Shown: positions 18,220 through 26,585 of the stretch, piece by piece
Numbering within the stretch: position 1 is the first letter of the stretch
Layout of the letters: the number at the start of each line of letters is the position of its first letter
Origin: Streptomyces alfalfae
GTDB taxonomy: Bacteria > Actinomycetota > Actinomycetes > Streptomycetales > Streptomycetaceae
Direction: 5' to 3'
DNA length: 40,264 bases
Assembly (NCBI RefSeq): GCF_004127445.1
Contig: NZ_QEXM01000026.1
Coordinates: forward strand, 1 to 40,264
The notes under the pieces: generated by a model
Told to the model about the DNA's origin: nothing
Seen by the model: only the letters and a program-made list of their open reading frames with translations
Databases searched by the model: none
Program-made: the position numbers and the translations under genes

Positions 18220-20203
18220 CATCCCCCTGCGGCGCAGCCTGCTCGCCCGGCTGCTCGCCGTCTCCGTGCTCGTGTCCGTGGGGTCCATCGCCGCCACCAC
18301 CTGGCTCGCCGCGCAGACCACGTCCGGCGCGCTCCGGCAGGAGCAGGGCCAGGTGCTCGCCGACGACGCCCGCATCTACGACCGGCTCCTCGGCGTCGGG
18401 GCCGACGCCCCCGAGTGGCGCGGGGCCGACGAGGCCGTGCGCGAGCTGTCCCGGCGCACCGGGCGCCGCATCGCCCTCACCACGCAGGACCGCAAGGTCA
18501 TCACGGACTCCGCGGCTCCCGCGAAGCACACCCCGCTGCCCCCGAACGCCTCCGCCGTCCTCGACCCGCTCGCCGTGGACACCACGCTGACCCCGGGCCG
18601 TTCGGGCGAGGACACCGCCGCCGACCGCATCGACCCGCGCGCGGTCGGCCCCTACCGCCTCACCCGGGCCGAGCGCGCCGGCCTGAAGGCCGCGGCCGAA
18701 CGCAGCGCGGCCTGCCTGAGAGAGATCGGGATGAGCCCCGAGGTCGTCACCGCCCCCGGCGGCCGCCCCTCCGTCCGCATCGGCGACGACCCCACGGCGG
18801 TCACCCGGATGCGCTGCGGCGACCCGCTGCTCGACATGCCCACCGAGACCGAACGCAAGGCCCTCAAGAAGCTCGACGCCGTCGCGGGGGCCTGCATGGA
18901 GCGCGGCGGCCTCCAGCACATCCCCGTCGGCCTCGACCTGAGCGGACGGTCGGGCCCGAAGCCGGTCGGGGCGGTGCCCACGTACGCCTCGTACGTGCTC
19001 CCGGTGGACCCGGTCCCGGGGGACCCGGCGACCGCGGACACCCCCACGACGCCCGAGGCCTCCGAGTCCCCGGAGACCTCCGGGTCCGGCGAGGCCTCCG
19101 AGGCGGAGCGCCGGGGCCCCGAGCCCTCCACGACCCCCGACCCCTTCGCCTCTCGCACCGCCGACGACGCCGCCCGCGAGGCCTGTGTCGACAGCGCCCG
19201 GCGCGAACAGCTCGGTCCCTACGTCTCCTCGCCCGCCCTGCTCTTCATCACCAGCCCGGACGGCTCCCGCGGCGAACCGGGGTTCAGCCTCTCCCGGGAC
19301 AACACCGCCCGCCTCGCCGGGCTCGCCGCGGCCGTCCTCGCCGTCACGGTCGCCGTCACCGCGTTCGCCGCGACCCGGCTGACCCGGCCGCTGCGCGCGC
19401 TGACCACCGCGACGCGGCGCATGAAGGCGGGCGAACCCGACCCCGTCCCCACCACGGCCACCCGCTCGGCCGGCGAGATCAGCCAACTGGCGGCCGCCTT
19501 CAACGACATGGCGGCCCACCGCAAGGCCCTGGAGGAGCAGCGCAAGGCCATGGTGAGCGACGTCGCGCACGAGCTGCGCACCCCGCTCTCCAACATCAGG
19601 GGCTGGCTGGAGGCCGCCGAGGACGGCGTCGTCGAGACCGACCCCGAACTGGTCACCTCCCTCCTCGAAGAGGCCCTGCTGCTCCAGCACATCGTCGACG
19701 ACCTCCAGGACCTCGCGGCGGCCGACGCGGGCACCCTGCGGCTGCACAAGGAGCCCGTGCGGGCCGCCGACATCGCCGAGCAGGTCGCGGCGGCGCACCA
19801 GGCCCGCGCGGACGCGGCGGGGGTGCGGCTCAGGGCCACCGCGCTCGGCGACCCGCGGCTGACGGCCGACCCGCTGCGGCTGCGGCAGGCGGTCGGCAAC
19901 CTCGTCTCCAACGCGGTCCGCCACACTCCCGAGGGCGGCAGCGTCCGCATCACCTGCCGGGCCACGTCCGACGCCGTCCTGATCGAGGTCGCCGACACCG
20001 GCACCGGCATCGACCCCGCCGATCTGCCGCACGTCTTCGACCGCTTCTGGCGCGCGGACAAGTCCCGCACCCGCGCTACGGGCGGCAGCGGACTCGGCCT
20101 GTCGATCGTGCGGAAACTGGTGGAGGCGCACGACGGCACGGTGACGGCGGACAGCGTGCCGGGCAAGGGCTCGCAGTTCACGGTACGGCTGCCGGCGGGG
20201 TAG
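18209..20203 (+). CDS. Sensor histidine kinase with large extracytoplasmic domain
   Basis: A 664-residue membrane kinase. The first membrane segment is at about 10-33 and the second (LAGLAAAVLAVTVAVTAFAA) at about 368-390, leaving an external domain of roughly 335 residues. HAMP follows, then HisKA with His454 (VAHELRTPLSNIRGW), an N-box (NLVSNAVRHTPEGG), DTGTGI and GGSGLGLSI. The external part carries four Cys-centred stretches (ACLREIG, RCGDPLL, ACMERGG, ACVDSARREQ) and a Pro/Glu/Ser/Thr-rich spacer, and matches no sensor fold I recognise. The GTG start lies within the end of the response regulator gene, so the pair is translationally coupled. The ligand is unknown. Confidence 0.95.
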   Translation: MARDIPLRRSLLARLLAVSVLVSVGSIAATTWLAAQTTSGALRQEQGQVLADDARIYDRLLGVGADAPEWRGADEAVRELSRRTGRRIALTTQDRKVITDSAAPAKHTPLPPNASAVLDPLAVDTTLTPGRSGEDTAADRIDPRAVGPYRLTRAERAGLKAAAERSAACLREIGMSPEVVTAPGGRPSVRIGDDPTAVTRMRCGDPLLDMPTETERKALKKLDAVAGACMERGGLQHIPVGLDLSGRSGPKPVGAVPTYASYVLPVDPVPGDPATADTPTTPEASESPETSGSGEASEAERRGPEPSTTPDPFASRTADDAAREACVDSARREQLGPYVSSPALLFITSPDGSRGEPGFSLSRDNTARLAGLAAAVLAVTVAVTAFAATRLTRPLRALTTATRRMKAGEPDPVPTTATRSAGEISQLAAAFNDMAAHRKALEEQRKAMVSDVAHELRTPLSNIRGWLEAAEDGVVETDPELVTSLLEEALLLQHIVDDLQDLAAADAGTLRLHKEPVRAADIAEQVAAAHQARADAAGVRLRATALGDPRLTADPLRLRQAVGNLVSNAVRHTPEGGSVRITCRATSDAVLIEVADTGTGIDPADLPHVFDRFWRADKSRTRATGGSGLGLSIVRKLVEAHDGTVTADSVPGKGSQFTVRLPAG

Positions 20204-20234
20204 GCCCCGACCCGGCGGGGCGTGCGGGCAGGAC

Positions 20235-20273
20235 AAGGGCCCCGGTCGTTCACCTCCGCCGACCGGGGCTCTT
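20235..20273 (+). terminator. Hairpin terminator after the two-component operon
   Basis: The left arm AAGGGCCCCGGTC (20235-20247) pairs with GACCGGGGCTCTT (20261-20273) along 13 positions with one G-U pair and a 13-base loop. It starts about 30 bases after the kinase stop codon. Confidence 0.75.
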
Positions 20274-20542
20274 ACCGCCCCCGGACCCGACCGCGGCGGC
20301 GACACTCCCCGAGCTACGCGCCGTGCGCGATACCGGCGGGTCAGGTCCGATGCGGCGATCGGATCGGGCCGCGCCGGCAGATCGCCGACACGTGGCCGGG
20401 CCGAGGCCCGCGACGAAGCGGCGTACGAGCAGTGGACGGCGGCGCTGCGCGCCCTGGACGGCACGGACAGCGCGGTCCGACGAACTGAGGGCCCTGTTCT
20501 CCCACCCCGCCTGGCCGCACCCCACCCGGCCCGCGACGCCGG
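20274..20542 (+). other. Gap with possible decayed coding remnant
   Basis: No intact gene is seen between the kinase terminator and the convergent polymerase gene. One plus frame at 20415-20480 reads like coding sequence (EAAYEQWTAALRALDGTDSA), and a frame shifted by one continues at 20476 with SDELRALFSHPAW. This looks like one small frameshifted gene rather than random sequence, but no family is recognised and no start is obvious. Confidence 0.25.
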
Positions 20543-22243
20543 TCACTTCGCGTCCGCGTAGCACTCCACCACCGCCGTGGTGAAAGGGAACCGGACCGGC
20601 GTCTCGCCGAAGGTTATGCGCCCCGCCAGGTCGCCCGCCTCCCGCACCGCCGCCGCGACGGCCGCCGCCTCCTCGGCCGGGCAGTGCACGATGACCTCGT
20701 CGTGCTGGAAGAAGACCAGCTCGGCCCGCATCCCGCCCTCGGACATCGCCCGCCGCAGCGCGGCCAGCATCAGCAGGGCCCAGTCCGCCGCACTGCCCTG
20801 CACGACGAAGTTCCGCGTGAACCGGCCCCGCGCGCGGGCGTTGGTGGAGGCATACCCCGGGGTGAACTCCCCGTCGCCGGACGCCGATCCGTCCGGTTCC
20901 TCCTGGGGGATGCCCGCCTCGTCGTCCTCCCCGGCCCCCGCCGCGGGCGGACTCGTCCGGCCGAGCCAGGTCCTCACGAGCCGCCCCTCCTCGCCCGCCT
21001 TCGCGGCGTCGTCGACATACGCCACGGCGGCCGGGAAGCGGCGGCGCAGCGCGGCGAGGTTCTTCAGGCCGTCCCCCGAGGTCTGCCCGTACACCGCGCC
21101 GAGCAGCGCGATCTTCGCGTGCTCGCGGTCGCCGGAGAAGGCGCGGTCGGAGAGCCGGGCGTACAGGTCGTCCGCGCTGCCCGCCACCTCCATCAGGCCC
21201 CGGTCACGGGAGATCGCGGCGAGGACCCTGGGCTCCATCTGGTCGGCGTCGGCGACCACGAGCCGCCAGCCGGGGTCGGCGACGACGGCCCTGCGGATCA
21301 CCTTGGGGATCTGGAGGGCGCCGCCGCCGTTGGTCGTCCAGCGTCCGCTGACCGAGCCGCCCGGCGTGAACCCGGGCCGGAAGCGGCCTTCGTGCACCCA
21401 GGCCTGGAGCCAGCTCCAGCCGTGGGCCGTCCAGATGCGGTACAGCTTCTTGTACTCGATGAGGGGCTTCACCGCCGGGTGGTCGACCTTCTCCAGCTCC
21501 CAGCGCCGCGTCGACCGCACCCTCACCCCGGCCCGCGCGAACGCCTTCACCACGTCCGCGGCGAGGTCGGGGCGGACGCGGTGGCCGAAGGCGGCCGACA
21601 CCTCGTCGGCCAGCTCGGCGAGGCGGCGCGGCTCGCCACCGCCCGCGTACCGCTCGCCGAGCAGGTCGTGCAGCAGGTCGCGGTGGACGTCGGCGCGCCA
21701 GGGCAGCCCCGAGGCGTTCATCTCGGCGGCCACGAGCATGCCGGCCGACTCCGAGGCGGTGAGCAGGCGCATGCGCCCCGGCCGGTCGGTGGCGCCGTGT
21801 CGTCGCTGCTGATCGGCGTACACCTCGACCAGCTCGGTGAGGGACACGTCGGCGCCGCCGGGGCGTGGCTCGAAGAGGGAGTCCTGCGTGCCGGGCTCGG
21901 CGGCGCGCGGCGGCGGATCGGGCGGCACGGGGGCGTCGCGCAGCCGGGCGAGGGCCGCCGCGGCGGACCGGGGCTCGCCGAGCCGTCCCGCGTGGCCGAG
22001 GAGCAGCAGCTCGGCGGCCTCCACGTCATAGCACCGCTCGACGCGGACCCCGGCGGCCAGCAGCCGCGGATACAGCGCGGGCGTGGACCGCCACACCCAC
22101 CGCTCCACATCGGGCCGCCGCCGCACGGCTTCGACGAGGTCGCTCTCGCGCCGCGCCTCTCCCGCGGGCAGCCCGTCGGCCCCCAGCGGGACCAGCTCGG
22201 CCCCACCCCCCTCACCAGCGACGATCCCCCATCGGCCACTCAT
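20543..22243 (-). CDS. DNA polymerase I-like protein (annotated family: bifunctional 3'-5' exonuclease/DNA polymerase)
   Basis: A 566-residue family-A polymerase without a 5' nuclease domain. The polymerase part is recognisable: VSGRWTTNGGGALQIPK, motif A DADQMEPRVLAA (the usual DYSQIELR type with the first Asp and the Glu kept), motif B around HAKIALLGAVYGQ and motif C FFQHDEVIVHCP. The N-terminal 200 residues sit where a 3'-5' exonuclease should be, but I see no DxE motif; only YDVEAAELLLL resembles a second exonuclease motif. It is shorter than PolA (about 900). The ATG at 22243 was chosen because the frame upstream adds only 11 unconserved residues from a GTG at 22276. It is an additional, PolA-like enzyme of unknown role. 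Confidence 0.88.
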   Translation of the reverse strand: MSGRWGIVAGEGGGAELVPLGADGLPAGEARRESDLVEAVRRRPDVERWVWRSTPALYPRLLAAGVRVERCYDVEAAELLLLGHAGRLGEPRSAAAALARLRDAPVPPDPPPRAAEPGTQDSLFEPRPGGADVSLTELVEVYADQQRRHGATDRPGRMRLLTASESAGMLVAAEMNASGLPWRADVHRDLLHDLLGERYAGGGEPRRLAELADEVSAAFGHRVRPDLAADVVKAFARAGVRVRSTRRWELEKVDHPAVKPLIEYKKLYRIWTAHGWSWLQAWVHEGRFRPGFTPGGSVSGRWTTNGGGALQIPKVIRRAVVADPGWRLVVADADQMEPRVLAAISRDRGLMEVAGSADDLYARLSDRAFSGDREHAKIALLGAVYGQTSGDGLKNLAALRRRFPAAVAYVDDAAKAGEEGRLVRTWLGRTSPPAAGAGEDDEAGIPQEEPDGSASGDGEFTPGYASTNARARGRFTRNFVVQGSAADWALLMLAALRRAMSEGGMRAELVFFQHDEVIVHCPAEEAAAVAAAVREAGDLAGRITFGETPVRFPFTTAVVECYADAK

Positions 22244-22279
22244 GCTCCCGAGTCTCGCACCCGGCACTGACAACACGGC

Positions 22280-24427
22280 CTACGCGCGGCGCCGCGCAAG
22301 GGCCGCCCCCACGGCCACCACCGCACAGCCCCCCACGCAGACCCCCACCTCGGCCCACGGCACCGCCACCCCCACGGGCGCCGACAGGGACGCCAGTCCC
22401 GCCGCGAGGCCCGCGAGGCCGACGGCCGTCACCGCGAGGCCGAGCAGCGCGCCCGCGGCCACCGCCACCAGCGCCTCGCCGGCGAGGACGAGCCGGACCT
22501 GCCGCCGCGTGGCTCCGGCGAGCCGCAGGGAACGCAGCTCCGCGTCCCGCACGGAACCGGCCATCAGCAGCGTGCTCGCCAGCGAGATCGCCGTGTAGAG
22601 GAGCGAGATGCCCAGGAGCATCAGCAGGCCGAGCCGGGTCCGGGCCTCGATGTGGGGATGGTTCTCCGCGAGCCACCGCTCCGCCGTGCGCACCTCGCCG
22701 CCCGCTCGGGCGAGGGCCGCGGCGGCGCGCGGGGCGTCCGCGCCCGCCGCCAGCCGCACGTCGACCCGGTCCACCCCGGCCGCGGGGGCGTTCGCCGAGG
22801 TCACATAGGCCCCGTTGTCGCCGGTGCCGCGCGCGAGGACCGCCGCGACGCGGAGCCTGGCGCGCCGCCCGTCGCCCAGCCAGACGTCGACGTGCTCGCC
22901 GACCCGCCGCTTCTCCCACTCCTCGTTGACGACGATCGACCGGTCGTCGAGGTTGCGCACGTCGCCCGCCACGACCGGCAGCCGTGACGTCGCCGCGAGC
23001 GCCGCGGGGTCGCGCACCGCCCGCGCGTCGGACCGGACGAGCGCCGACCCCTCCTCGCGTACGAACACGGCGGTCGCGGCGGACGCGGAGACGGCCGCCG
23101 CGCCGGGCACCTCGCGGCGGTCGAGCGGACGCAGGCCGTCCCCGGCGGCGACGAGGTCGAAGGCCACCTGCTCCCGCGCCTCGGCGGCCTTCGCCCCGCT
23201 CACGGTCTGCGCCGAGCCGAGCAGGCTGCCCGCGAGGGCGACGGTCACCAGGACGGGCGCGGCGACGGCGGCGGTGCGGCGCACGGACGCGGCGGAGTTC
23301 TCGCGGACCAGGAGCCCGACGGCGCCCGGCAGCCGGAAGGCGCGGACGACGGGGCGCACGAGGAGCGGCGCGAACGCGGCGGCGGCGGTGACCAGGAGCA
23401 TCGGCTGGGTCGTGTACGTCTTGCGTTTGAGCAGCGCGGACGGATCGGTGGCCAGCGTGTGGAGGAGCAGCCCGAGCCCGCAGGCGAGCAGGGCGGCCCC
23501 GACGATCCGCCGGCTCCACGGCATGACGCCGCTGTCCACGGAGGCGTCGCGCATCGCCTCGGCCGCCGGGACGCGCCCGGCGCGGCGCGCGGCGGCCCAG
23601 GCTCCGGCGAGGGCCACGAGGAGCCCCGTCCAGAAGGCGAGCTGGAAGGGCCAGGTGAGCCAGGCGCCGGACGTGAGGGCGGCCGAGGCTCCGGTGACCG
23701 CGAACCAGGGCGGCGCCACCTCGGCGCCGACCAGTGCGTCGGCGAGCAGCGACCCGCCCCGCGCCCCGAGGGCGCACCCGGCCGCGGAGGCGGCGACGCC
23801 CACCGTGAGCGCCTCGCCGATGAGCTGCCTGCGCACCTGCCCCGGTGTGGCGCCCGCCATCCGCAGCAGCCCGAACTCCCGCCGCCGCAGCGCCACGACG
23901 AACGCGAACGTCGACGCCGTGACGAACACCGACACGAACGCGGCCACTCCGCCCGCCGTGCCGAGGAAGGCGTTGACGGCGACCAGCGCCTCGGCGTCGC
24001 GCGCCGCGCCGGGGTCGGCGAGCCGCCGGTCGGCGCCGGTCAGGACGCGCGCCCGCCCGTCGACGACGGCACGGACGTCACGCGCCGGGGCGTCGACGCC
24101 GACGGCGTCCCGCTCCCGCCCGTCGAACCGCAGAGGCCCGAGGCGCCGCAGTTCGCGCAGGAGTCCGGTGTCCACAGGGTGTGGATGAGCGAGCGGCTTG
24201 GAGACGTGGCCGACACCGGAGCCGCGCCGGACGGGCACGGTCAGCGTGTCGCGCCCCATGACGACGACGTCCGACGCCGCGAACCGCTCGGGTTCGCGTA
24301 CGGGAGCGCGCAGGCTCGCGTCGAGCCCGAGCCCCATGGAGGCGATGAGGCCCACGCCGAGCGCGACGGCGACGAAGGCGCCGAGCAGGCTGGTCCAGCG
24401 GGCGCGCAGGGAGGCGAGGAAGATCAT
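22280..24427 (-). CDS. FtsX/MacB-type ABC transporter permease
   Basis: A 715-residue membrane protein with two FtsX-like modules. Hydrophobic segments are visible at the N-terminus (LLGAFVAVALGVGLIASMG), in a first central group (ASTFAFVVALRRREFGLLRMAGAT, the usual FtsX pattern), and in a final group (LLMLLGISLLYTAISLASTLLMAG, then a second RSLRLAGATRRQVR). Long external domains separate them. It starts at an ATG overlapping the ATPase stop codon (TGATG). Such transporters usually move peptides or lipoprotein-like substrates, or signal envelope stress. The substrate is unknown. Confidence 0.93.
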   Translation of the reverse strand: MIFLASLRARWTSLLGAFVAVALGVGLIASMGLGLDASLRAPVREPERFAASDVVVMGRDTLTVPVRRGSGVGHVSKPLAHPHPVDTGLLRELRRLGPLRFDGRERDAVGVDAPARDVRAVVDGRARVLTGADRRLADPGAARDAEALVAVNAFLGTAGGVAAFVSVFVTASTFAFVVALRRREFGLLRMAGATPGQVRRQLIGEALTVGVAASAAGCALGARGGSLLADALVGAEVAPPWFAVTGASAALTSGAWLTWPFQLAFWTGLLVALAGAWAAARRAGRVPAAEAMRDASVDSGVMPWSRRIVGAALLACGLGLLLHTLATDPSALLKRKTYTTQPMLLVTAAAAFAPLLVRPVVRAFRLPGAVGLLVRENSAASVRRTAAVAAPVLVTVALAGSLLGSAQTVSGAKAAEAREQVAFDLVAAGDGLRPLDRREVPGAAAVSASAATAVFVREEGSALVRSDARAVRDPAALAATSRLPVVAGDVRNLDDRSIVVNEEWEKRRVGEHVDVWLGDGRRARLRVAAVLARGTGDNGAYVTSANAPAAGVDRVDVRLAAGADAPRAAAALARAGGEVRTAERWLAENHPHIEARTRLGLLMLLGISLLYTAISLASTLLMAGSVRDAELRSLRLAGATRRQVRLVLAGEALVAVAAGALLGLAVTAVGLAGLAAGLASLSAPVGVAVPWAEVGVCVGGCAVVAVGAALARRRA

Positions 24428-25293
24428 CACGCGGTCACCTCGGCGTTGGCAGCGGTGCGGGTGGCGATGCCGGCGCCGGCAGCGGTGCCGGAGTCGGTGG
24501 TGTCGGCGGCCCGCGCCCCCGCGCCCCCGCGCAACGCCCCGCTCTCCAGCTCCGCCATCCGCTCGGCCACCGCCCCCGCCCCCGGCGCGTGCAGCTCGCT
24601 CGCCACCAGGCCGTCCACCAGGAACACCACGCGGTCCGCGTACGAGGCGGCCACCGGGTCGTGCGTGACCATCACCGTCGTCTGCCCCTCCCCGTCCACC
24701 AGACCCCGAAGCAGCGCGAGGACCTGCCGGCTCGTGCCCGTGTCCAGCGCCCCGGTCGGCTCGTCGCCGAAGAGGACCGCGGGGTGGCTGACCAGGGCCC
24801 GCGCGAGGGCCACCCGCTGCTGCTGGCCGCCCGACAGTTCGCCGGGGCGGTGCCGGGCCCGGTCGGCGAGCCCCACCCGGGCGAGCGCGTCGCGGACCTC
24901 CGTGCGCGAGGGGCGGCGGCCCGCGAGCCGCAGCGGCAGCGCGACGTTCTGGGCGGCGGTCAGGGAGGGGATGAGGTTGAAGGCCTGGAAGACGAAGCCG
25001 ATGAGGTCCCTGCGCAGCAGCGTGAGCCGCCGCTCGCTCAGCCCCGTCAGCTCGGTCCCGCCCACCTCGACGGAGCCGGACGTCGGCCGGTCGAGCCCGG
25101 CGGCGCACTGCAGGAGCGTGGACTTCCCCGACCCCGAGGGGCCCATGACCGCGACGAAGGTCCCGGCGCGCACGGCGAGGTCGACACCCGCGAGGGCGGC
25201 CACCTCCTGACGTGCGGCGTCGCGGTAGAGGCGGCGGACGGCGGTGAGCCGCACGGCGGTCGGGGATGCGCCCGGGGCGCGGGTCTTGTCCAT
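24427..25293 (-). CDS. MacB/LolD-type ABC transporter ATPase
   Basis: A 288-residue ATPase with Walker A GPSGSGKST, signature LSGGQQQRVALARAL, Walker B AVLFGDEPTGALD and the switch histidine in MVTHD. It drives the FtsX-type permease encoded downstream, to which it is coupled by TGATG. The ATG at 25293 was chosen; an in-frame ATG at 25347 would add 18 Arg/Gly-rich residues and would place the start only a few bases from the 20-bp palindrome. The C-terminal Ala/Thr-rich tail is not typical of the family. Confidence 0.93.
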   Translation of the reverse strand: MDKTRAPGASPTAVRLTAVRRLYRDAARQEVAALAGVDLAVRAGTFVAVMGPSGSGKSTLLQCAAGLDRPTSGSVEVGGTELTGLSERRLTLLRRDLIGFVFQAFNLIPSLTAAQNVALPLRLAGRRPSRTEVRDALARVGLADRARHRPGELSGGQQQRVALARALVSHPAVLFGDEPTGALDTGTSRQVLALLRGLVDGEGQTTVMVTHDPVAASYADRVVFLVDGLVASELHAPGAGAVAERMAELESGALRGGAGARAADTTDSGTAAGAGIATRTAANAEVTA

Positions 25294-25349
25294 GCCTGGA
25301 GTCAACCGCCGCCCGCGCCCCCGCACACGACCACTGGTGGGCGTCATGG

Positions 25350-25369
25350 GGGTAGGGCCGGCCCTACCC
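25350..25369. promoter_or_regulatory. Perfect 20-bp palindrome between divergent genes
   Basis: GGGTAGGGCCGGCCCTACCC is identical on both strands. It overlaps the leaderless-type -10 (TACCCT, 25365-25370) of the DUF2786 gene and lies 57 bases upstream of the ABC ATPase start on the other strand. It is a likely operator for a dimeric regulator that acts on one or both genes. Confidence 0.55.
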
Positions 25370-25376
25370 TTGACCC

Positions 25377-26525
25377 ATGGATTCGGTGATCGACAAGGCG
25401 TTCGCGGCGGCGCTGTACGGCGACGGCGACGACGGCCTCGACACCGGAGCCTCCTTCCTCGCGGCGGCCCCCGAGGCCGACGCCGAGCTGCGCCGCAGGG
25501 GCGAGGAGTACCTGACGCGCGCCTGGCGGCACGGCTGGCAGCCCGCCGACGTCCTGCGCCTCGTACGCCGCGACCTCGACGAACCGCACGCGGGCCTGGC
25601 CGCCGCGCTGATCCGCACCGAGACCCGGCGCTACGCCCATCTGCCGCCCCGCTGGGCCGCGCAGCTCGCCGACCTCGCGCCCGCCGAGGACGCCCCGTCC
25701 CGCGACCGCTTCTCCCGCGCCACCACCCACCTGGAGCTCTACCGCCTGCTCCTGCGGCTGCCGCCGGTCGAACCGGTCGGGCCGCCGCCGGGCGAGACCG
25801 TGCCGGGCCCGGCCGAGGGCGAGCCGCGCACGCTGACCCGTGTCCGCGCCCTGCTCGCCAAGGCCGAGGCGACCGGCTACCCGCAGGAGGCGGAGGCGCT
25901 CACCGCCAAGGCGCAGGAGCTGATGGCGCGCCACTCCCTCGACGAGGCCCTGCTCGCCGCCCGCACCCACGCCAGGGACACCCCGGGGGCCTGCCGGATC
26001 GGCGTGGACGCCCCGTACGAGACGGCCAAGGCGATCCTGCTGGACGCCGTGGCGTCGGCCAACCACTGCCGCGCGGTGTGGAACGAGGCGTACGGCTTCT
26101 CCACGGTCGTCGGCTTCGAGGCGGACCTGGAGGCGGTGGAGCTCCTGCACACCTCCCTCCTGGTCCAGGGCACGGCGGCGATGACCAAGGCGGAGGCGGC
26201 CCAGCGCGCCGGAGGCCGCAAGCGCACCAGGACCTTCCGGCAGACCTTCCTCCTCGCCTTCGCCCACCGCATGGGCGACCGCCTGGCCGAGGCGGGCGAC
26301 CACGCGGTCACCGAGGCGGTGGAGACCACCGCGGAGACACGGAACTCACTGCTCCCGGCCCTCGCCGCCCGGGACGTGGCCGTCACGGACCGCGCGCAGC
26401 GCATGTTCCCCGAGACGACCGCGACCCGGGTGCGGGGCGCGACGGACGCCGAGGGCTGGACCCACGGCACGGCGGCGGCCGACCGGGCACGCGTAGGGGG
26501 CGGGGAACGGCCCCGCCTCCCGTGA
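25377..26525 (+). CDS. DUF2786 domain protein
   Basis: A 382-residue soluble protein. The DUF2786 segment lies at about residues 150-185 (RVRALLAKAEATGYPQEAEALTAKAQELMARHSLDEAL). The N-terminal part is Ala/Arg-rich and helical. The C-terminal part has FRQTFLLAFAHRMGDRL. No catalytic motif is visible and the function is unknown. The ATG follows TACCCT by six bases with no Shine-Dalgarno sequence, suggesting a leaderless transcript. It is divergent from the MacB-type transporter, and they share the 83-base promoter region. Confidence 0.9.
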   Translation: MDSVIDKAFAAALYGDGDDGLDTGASFLAAAPEADAELRRRGEEYLTRAWRHGWQPADVLRLVRRDLDEPHAGLAAALIRTETRRYAHLPPRWAAQLADLAPAEDAPSRDRFSRATTHLELYRLLLRLPPVEPVGPPPGETVPGPAEGEPRTLTRVRALLAKAEATGYPQEAEALTAKAQELMARHSLDEALLAARTHARDTPGACRIGVDAPYETAKAILLDAVASANHCRAVWNEAYGFSTVVGFEADLEAVELLHTSLLVQGTAAMTKAEAAQRAGGRKRTRTFRQTFLLAFAHRMGDRLAEAGDHAVTEAVETTAETRNSLLPALAARDVAVTDRAQRMFPETTATRVRGATDAEGWTHGTAAADRARVGGGERPRLP

Positions 26526-26573
26526 CGCCCCGAGGGCGGCCCCACCCGGCGACCCTCTGCCCGGTATGCCCCG

Positions 26574-26585
26574 TATGATCACAGA
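26574..26585 (+). promoter_or_regulatory. Leaderless-type -10 for the FUSC gene
   Basis: TATGAT (26574-26579) is followed after exactly six bases by the GTG start at 26586, and no Shine-Dalgarno sequence is present. Transcription probably begins at the start codon. Confidence 0.55.
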
